Positions 59,403-64,000 of a stretch of 64,000 nucleotides of DNA are shown here, in pieces (within the stretch, counting starts at the first letter, position 1; every line of letters starts with the position of its first letter). Location of the stretch: positions 992,001-1,056,000 of the forward strand of contig CM033122.1 in assembly GCA_019321725.1 (NCBI GenBank), given 5' to 3'. The notes beneath the pieces were generated by a model. The model was given only the letters and a program-made list of their open reading frames with translations, ran no database searches and was not told the DNA's origin. The DNA is from Paulownia fortunei (Eukaryota > Streptophyta > Magnoliopsida > Lamiales > Paulowniaceae). A program made the translations under genes and the position numbers.

Positions 59403-61669
59403 ATGTTACAGGGCCTGGCGGTGGATGACAATATGTCAAATTTAACATCTGCAATATCCAATGAAGCAAGCATATCTTCAAGCAACAACATAAACGAAAT
59501 GGGTGCTACTACTCATGCGTACCCACAGCAGCATCTGCAGTCCTTCGCATCACCAAATAATCAGACACAACCTGCTCCCAAGAAGAGAAGAAATCTTCCC
59601 GGCAATCCTGGTACAATTCCTTTGGTCTATAACAGCTAGCACGGCTTGTAATAAACGAAATCCCTGCAAAATCTACTTCTGCCACTTCTCTAAGCAGTTC
59701 ATATTCTTTTTTTTTCCCCCTGATTTTGGAGTTTATATATGCAGATTCTCTTACAATAATGTTAATTATCAAGACTCCAAATCTCAACTATTACATCCAT
59801 TTGTTTTTTTTTTTTTTCTAAAACTCCATTTTCTTAAATTTTATTGGATTATATATGGTTGTATGGCACTCATTTTACATACTTTTGTTTTATCTATAGC
59901 GTCATTTTCTTGAATTTTCTGGAATGAATTGAATTAGATCCTGAGGCAGAGGTGGTGGCCTTATCTCCAAGATCCCTCATGGCAACAAACAGGTTTGTGT
60001 GTGAGATCTGCAACAAGGGATTCCAGAGAGACCAGAACTTGCAATTACACAGAAGAGGCCACAATCTGCCATGGAAGCTTAAGCAAAGGAGCAACAAAGA
60101 AGTGATAAAAAAGAAAGTTTATGTATGCCCTGAGCCAAGCTGTGTGCACCACGACCCTCCAAGAGCTTTGGGAGACCTGACAGGGATCAAAAAGCACTTC
60201 TCCAGAAAGCATGGCGAGAAGAAATGGAAGTGTGAAAAGTGCTCAAAGCGTTATGCTGTTCAATCTGATTGGAAAGCTCATTCCAAGATTTGTGGTACTC
60301 GCGAGTATAGATGTGATTGTGGTACCCTCTTTTCCAGGTAAAAAAATTTCAGCAAAAGACGTTGTAAAATTTATCATCTATTCAAGAACTCAAATCAATT
60401 CCTTCTTCAGTTTCCATTTCATTCAAATAAAATTTTAGTATTATCAAATTTTATATTTCTTTTTTGGGGGACAAAGAGAAGCATAAAGCTATTATAATTC
60501 ACAGCTACTTTTCTGCGAAAAGCAATTGTAGCATGAAGAACAGTGAAATTCACTTGTTTGTTTTACATTTAGTACCTCTTCTGTCGATGTCGATGGAGAA
60601 ATGATGGAAAAACACAAAGGGTTGACGATTGTCTCTGTGTGTGTGTGCGTGAAAGAGAGACAGAAGAAAAAACTTTAAGATAGGATGACTATACAATACT
60701 ATTGTTTAGAGATAATTTACTATATGGTGTGTTCTTTTTGTTGTTTAGTGTTTGCTTGTTTCTTCTTGTATTCACAGGAGGGATAGCTTCATCACCCACA
60801 GAGCATTCTGTGATGCTTTGGCTGAAGAAAGTTCAAGATCAATGACACAAAACCCACTTTTGTTTTCTCAAACAGCCCCTAACCAAGCTCAAATCCATGG
60901 CTTCCACCATCCCTTAATCCCACTCAAACAAGAAAACCAAAATTTCAACCTCCCTCCATGGCTATCAGCTGAACAACCTGGTGCAGGTGGACCAGGCCCC
61001 CCAATCAACCCACTGTTCACATCACCAAGGCTAGTTCAGTCAATTCAAGAAAGCCCTAACCCTAACAATATTTCCACCACCTTTTCTTCTTCTTCTTCTT
61101 CTTCTTCTCTCATGTCTGCCACTGCACTGCTGCAAAAGGCAGCTCAAATGGGGGTTACGATGAGCACAAAAATGCCCTGTCAATCATCAGACCAATCAAG
61201 TTTAATCAGACCCCATCGTCACGTGGGTGCACCGGGGTTCTGTGCTACCTCATCCACTACTACAGCTGGCTTGCCCTCACGTGAAGAGATGGGAACAGGG
61301 TTTGTGCATGGCTTGGCATCATTTGGGAACAAGGTTGTTAACGTCCCCTCTGGTTGCATGGAACTTCAAGATATCAACATGGTGGGTTCGTCTTTGCCTT
61401 CTACTAGTGGGTTTGATGGGTCATTAGCTTTTGAGGATAGTTTCAATGGAATGTTAAACCCAAAGAGAAACGTTAATAGTTTTCAAGAAAATCCCCATTT
61501 GGTGAGTGTAATGAAAGAAGCCGGCGGCGGTGGTGATGGTTTGACAAGGGATTTCTTAGGGCTAAGAGCATTCCCTCATAGGGATTTTCTCAATATGGCT
61601 GGTCTTGATCAAATGGGATCTTCATCATATGATCACCAGACTCAAAATCAAGCACCATGGCAAAGTTGA
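59403..61669 (+). CDS. INDETERMINATE DOMAIN (IDD) C2H2 zinc-finger transcription factor
   Basis: Three exons: 59403-59610, 59938-60337, 60778-61669, GT-AG and in phase, giving 499 residues. Nuclear signal KKRRNLPG at 60-67, then DPEAEVVALSPRSLMATNRF, the family hallmark. The ID domain follows: zinc finger 1 (C91, C94, H107, H111), finger 2 (C133, C138, H156, H161), finger 3 (C168, C171, H184, C188) and finger 4 (C195, C197, H210, C214), the last two of C2HC type. The second intron lies in finger 4, as usual. C-terminal family motifs are MSATALLQKAAQMG and GLTRDFLGL; a poly-Ser tract encoded by TCT repeats precedes the first. IDD proteins bind DNA and act with GRAS proteins (DELLA, SCR, SHR) in root patterning, flowering, starch and hormone responses. 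The member cannot be named with certainty. Confidence 0.94.
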
Positions 61670-63780
61670 CTAGTTCATGAAATGCTTGCTTAATTTGTTT
61701 TTTCTTTTTCTCTTTTCGTCTATTTCTTATCCATATTTTGTTGTATTTGATCACTTTTTTAGTTCTCTAAGAAGGGGCTAATTAAGCTACCTTTTATTGT
61801 AATAATACTGAGAATTGCAATTCATGTTGTCCCTTTTCATGTTTCAACATTAAACACTTTACAGTTATGTTATTTGAGTGATTAAATTGACTATTAATTA
61901 TGTAAAAGATTAGGAAATGCATAGTAATCTTAGGTGGATGTTCATTTGCGCAATCTTGGGTTAGACGAGTCTTTATTAAGCCGAACATGATATACTATTC
62001 CGTCCAGAAATAATTCTCATTTCATATATAGTTTTGATCATCTTGAATATTTTTCTAAACTTAATATCAAAAAATTCAGTTAATTTACTCAAAAAATAAT
62101 CTAACAATATATTACTAACTGATATTACTCTTGAAAAGTTTTATACTAATGTTAACATCATCAGAAAATCAAAATAACAAGTTAATTTAAATTGAAGACT
62201 AGATAGTTTAATATTATATTATAGCAAATCGAATCTAGCAGTAATAGTTTATGAACCAAATTCCCTATTGATGAAGTAACATATTGGTCTAATTGGCATC
62301 TTAGTGAAAAACAAAATAGAAATGAGAAGTAGCTCCTAAATTTGAAGATTGAAATATCACAAAAATGGAAAAGAATATAAGAAAACTTATGTAACACGAT
62401 GCAAATTGTTAAACTAGTGGCATAATTTAAATAACGTTCCAGGGCAATTTACTTAGGGATATTTGAAAAATGAATAAAAATATGAAATGTAGAAATATTT
62501 TGGTGATATGACAATGAACAAGAACATATATATTCTCTGTGCATTATTCTGTGATTGCTTTAGCTGTTCCTCACAGGGAAGGTAAAAGTTCCCCACCATT
62601 TCCAAATATAAGGAAGAAGATGAAGAGGCATGGGGGGTATGGTGGTGTTGGTAGTACCAGCAGCTTCAGGATTTTCTTGTTTGCTGCTATCGAGTGAGAT
62701 TCTTGACACATCATATAATCGTATCGTACAATTATTCTTTGTATGTGACAATTCAATAATATTCCGTGATGAAAAAATATAGTAGATATATGTGTGGATC
62801 GCACTTACGTTAGATATGAAATTATTAAATTTATACTTGTGATGTAATTGATTTATTGTAAGAAAAATTTCGGACTCAATGATTTAATTAGGTGAAAAAT
62901 AAGAAAATCGAATAAACTGACGACCAATGGAAATATGGGCTGACAAAAACCGTTATAAATATGGGTCAAGAAGTCTCACAAGGAAAATTAATTGAAGACA
63001 TATGGTCTGAGCTTAGTTGCTCACACCCTTTAGGCCCATTTGGCAAACGCAAACATTGAACATGATGGAACAAATTTGCAAATTGTTAGAAATAATATTT
63101 TGATCGCAATGGATAATATTTGGGGTACAAATATAAAAATTGAGAATTTAATTTTGTTTAAAAGATGAAATCAAGTGTGTTACGCAGTCGATTTTATGTG
63201 TTGGATGTCCTTATGGATGAACATTCACTTTAAAATTTAGTAGGAGTGCAAGCATCGCATAATTGAGTATAAAAAATACATAAATAAAATTATCATGCAT
63301 TATTCTATTTATTTGACAGTTTTTTTTTTTTTTGACAAAATATGGGGATATGCCACTTTTTTTTCTTCTGGTAATAAGAAAAACTTACAGAGTTGTAAAT
63401 AAAATCATGAAATTACGTCATACATGGTATAAATTTGACTTGTGGATTGTAGCAGAAAGAAGAAAAGAAGCTGTGAAAACGAAAATAGTACAAATCTTAT
63501 ATCTTGAATTAGGGAAAATTATTATTTTTACCTAAAGTATAAATATGCAAGAGACTCCAAAATTTGAAAAAAACTATTAGATGTTATGTTAAATACTGAA
63601 AAGTGAAAACAACAAGATCAGCGATCAATCTAAACTTTTAAAGCTATTTTTTTAGTGATTATTTTGAATATTCATTTCATAATTGACTTCTTGAATGCTT
63701 GATGGGGAAAAAAAAAATGAAAGGAAGGAAAGAAAAGAGAAATAATTACTAAATAATTTATTATTTTTATAGGTGGGCAT
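61670..63780. other. Intergenic region downstream of IDD
   Basis: AT-rich with no gene found. The IDD 3' UTR is at the left. Confidence 0.4.
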
Positions 63781-64000
63781 TAGAACAAGGTGCACCACGT
63801 AGCACCCTCCCCCACCAACTTCAAGATAATTTTCGTTCCAAGCCACTCCGTACTCCTCTTGATATTTACATTTCTGAAACACTGAAAAAAATCAACTGTT
63901 TGTGCCCACTCCAGAGCTCTCTCTCTCTCTCCATTTTCGATCACCTTCTGCACCCGGAAAATTTCCAAAATTTACAAGCAAATATATAGTTTTAGAGAGA
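63781..64000 (+). promoter_or_regulatory. Probable 5' leader of a gene starting beyond the window
   Basis: Base composition changes from AT-rich to mixed at 63790. A CT microsatellite (GAGCTCTCTCTCTCTCTCCA, 63912-63931) is followed by a leader-like stretch. CT tracts of this kind are frequent near plant transcription starts. No start codon of a long frame is visible. Confidence 0.3.

Noticed and set aside
1..64000. CRISPR arrays, bacterial operons, tRNA or rRNA genes
   Set aside because: No spaced direct repeats of CRISPR type, no Shine-Dalgarno or operon organisation and no tRNA-like sequence was noticed; the sequence is a plant nuclear genome.

Overview
This is nuclear DNA from a flowering plant, almost certainly a eudicot. 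The genes have several exons, short GT-AG introns and long AT-rich spacers. The window carries plant-specific families: a PMEI-type inhibitor array, MAX1/CYP711A, IQD, IQM, a CC-type glutaredoxin, an IDD zinc finger and a class A heat stress factor. An asterid affinity seems plausible from the overall look of the proteins and repeats, but I could not test it.

Layout. 0-5.3 kb: tandem array of small, intronless, secreted invertase/pectin methylesterase inhibitor-like genes (one cut by the window edge, one relic, one pseudogene, three intact), with a shared promoter block before most members; a further broken member lies at 12.4-13.0 kb. 6.2-7.2 kb: decayed DNA transposon. 8.1-11.8 kb (+): seven-exon mitochondrial carrier of the coenzyme A transporter type; its introns hold a MITE and a 5'-truncated LINE with a perfect target-site duplication. 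15.4-18.0 kb (+): IQM-type calmodulin-binding protein. 22.0-24.5 kb (+): IQD (IQ67-domain) protein. 24.9-28.3 kb (-): MAX1 cytochrome P450 of strigolactone synthesis, tail-to-tail with the IQD gene. 30.9-32.8 kb (-): HSFA2-like heat stress transcription factor with a one-base frameshift in the oligomerisation region and heat shock elements upstream. 33-44.4 kb: gene desert with transposon remnants, a 343-bp tandem duplication and a GC-richer island with three TGACGT sites. 44.5 kb (+): CC-type glutaredoxin. 49.5-54.1 kb (-): two-exon plasma-membrane adenine nucleotide transporter (PM-ANT1 type). 59.4-61.7 kb (+): IDD zinc-finger transcription factor. The last 200 bp look like the start of another gene.

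The genes do not form a pathway or an operon-like system; this is ordinary plant gene order. I found no convincing undescribed system. The points most worth following up are the HSF frameshift, the cysteine loss in one intact inhibitor paralogue, the duplicated promoter block of the array, the LINE and MITE insertions with target-site duplications, and the required GC-AG intron in MAX1. Exon boundaries were placed by hand from splice sites, reading phase and family resemblance.
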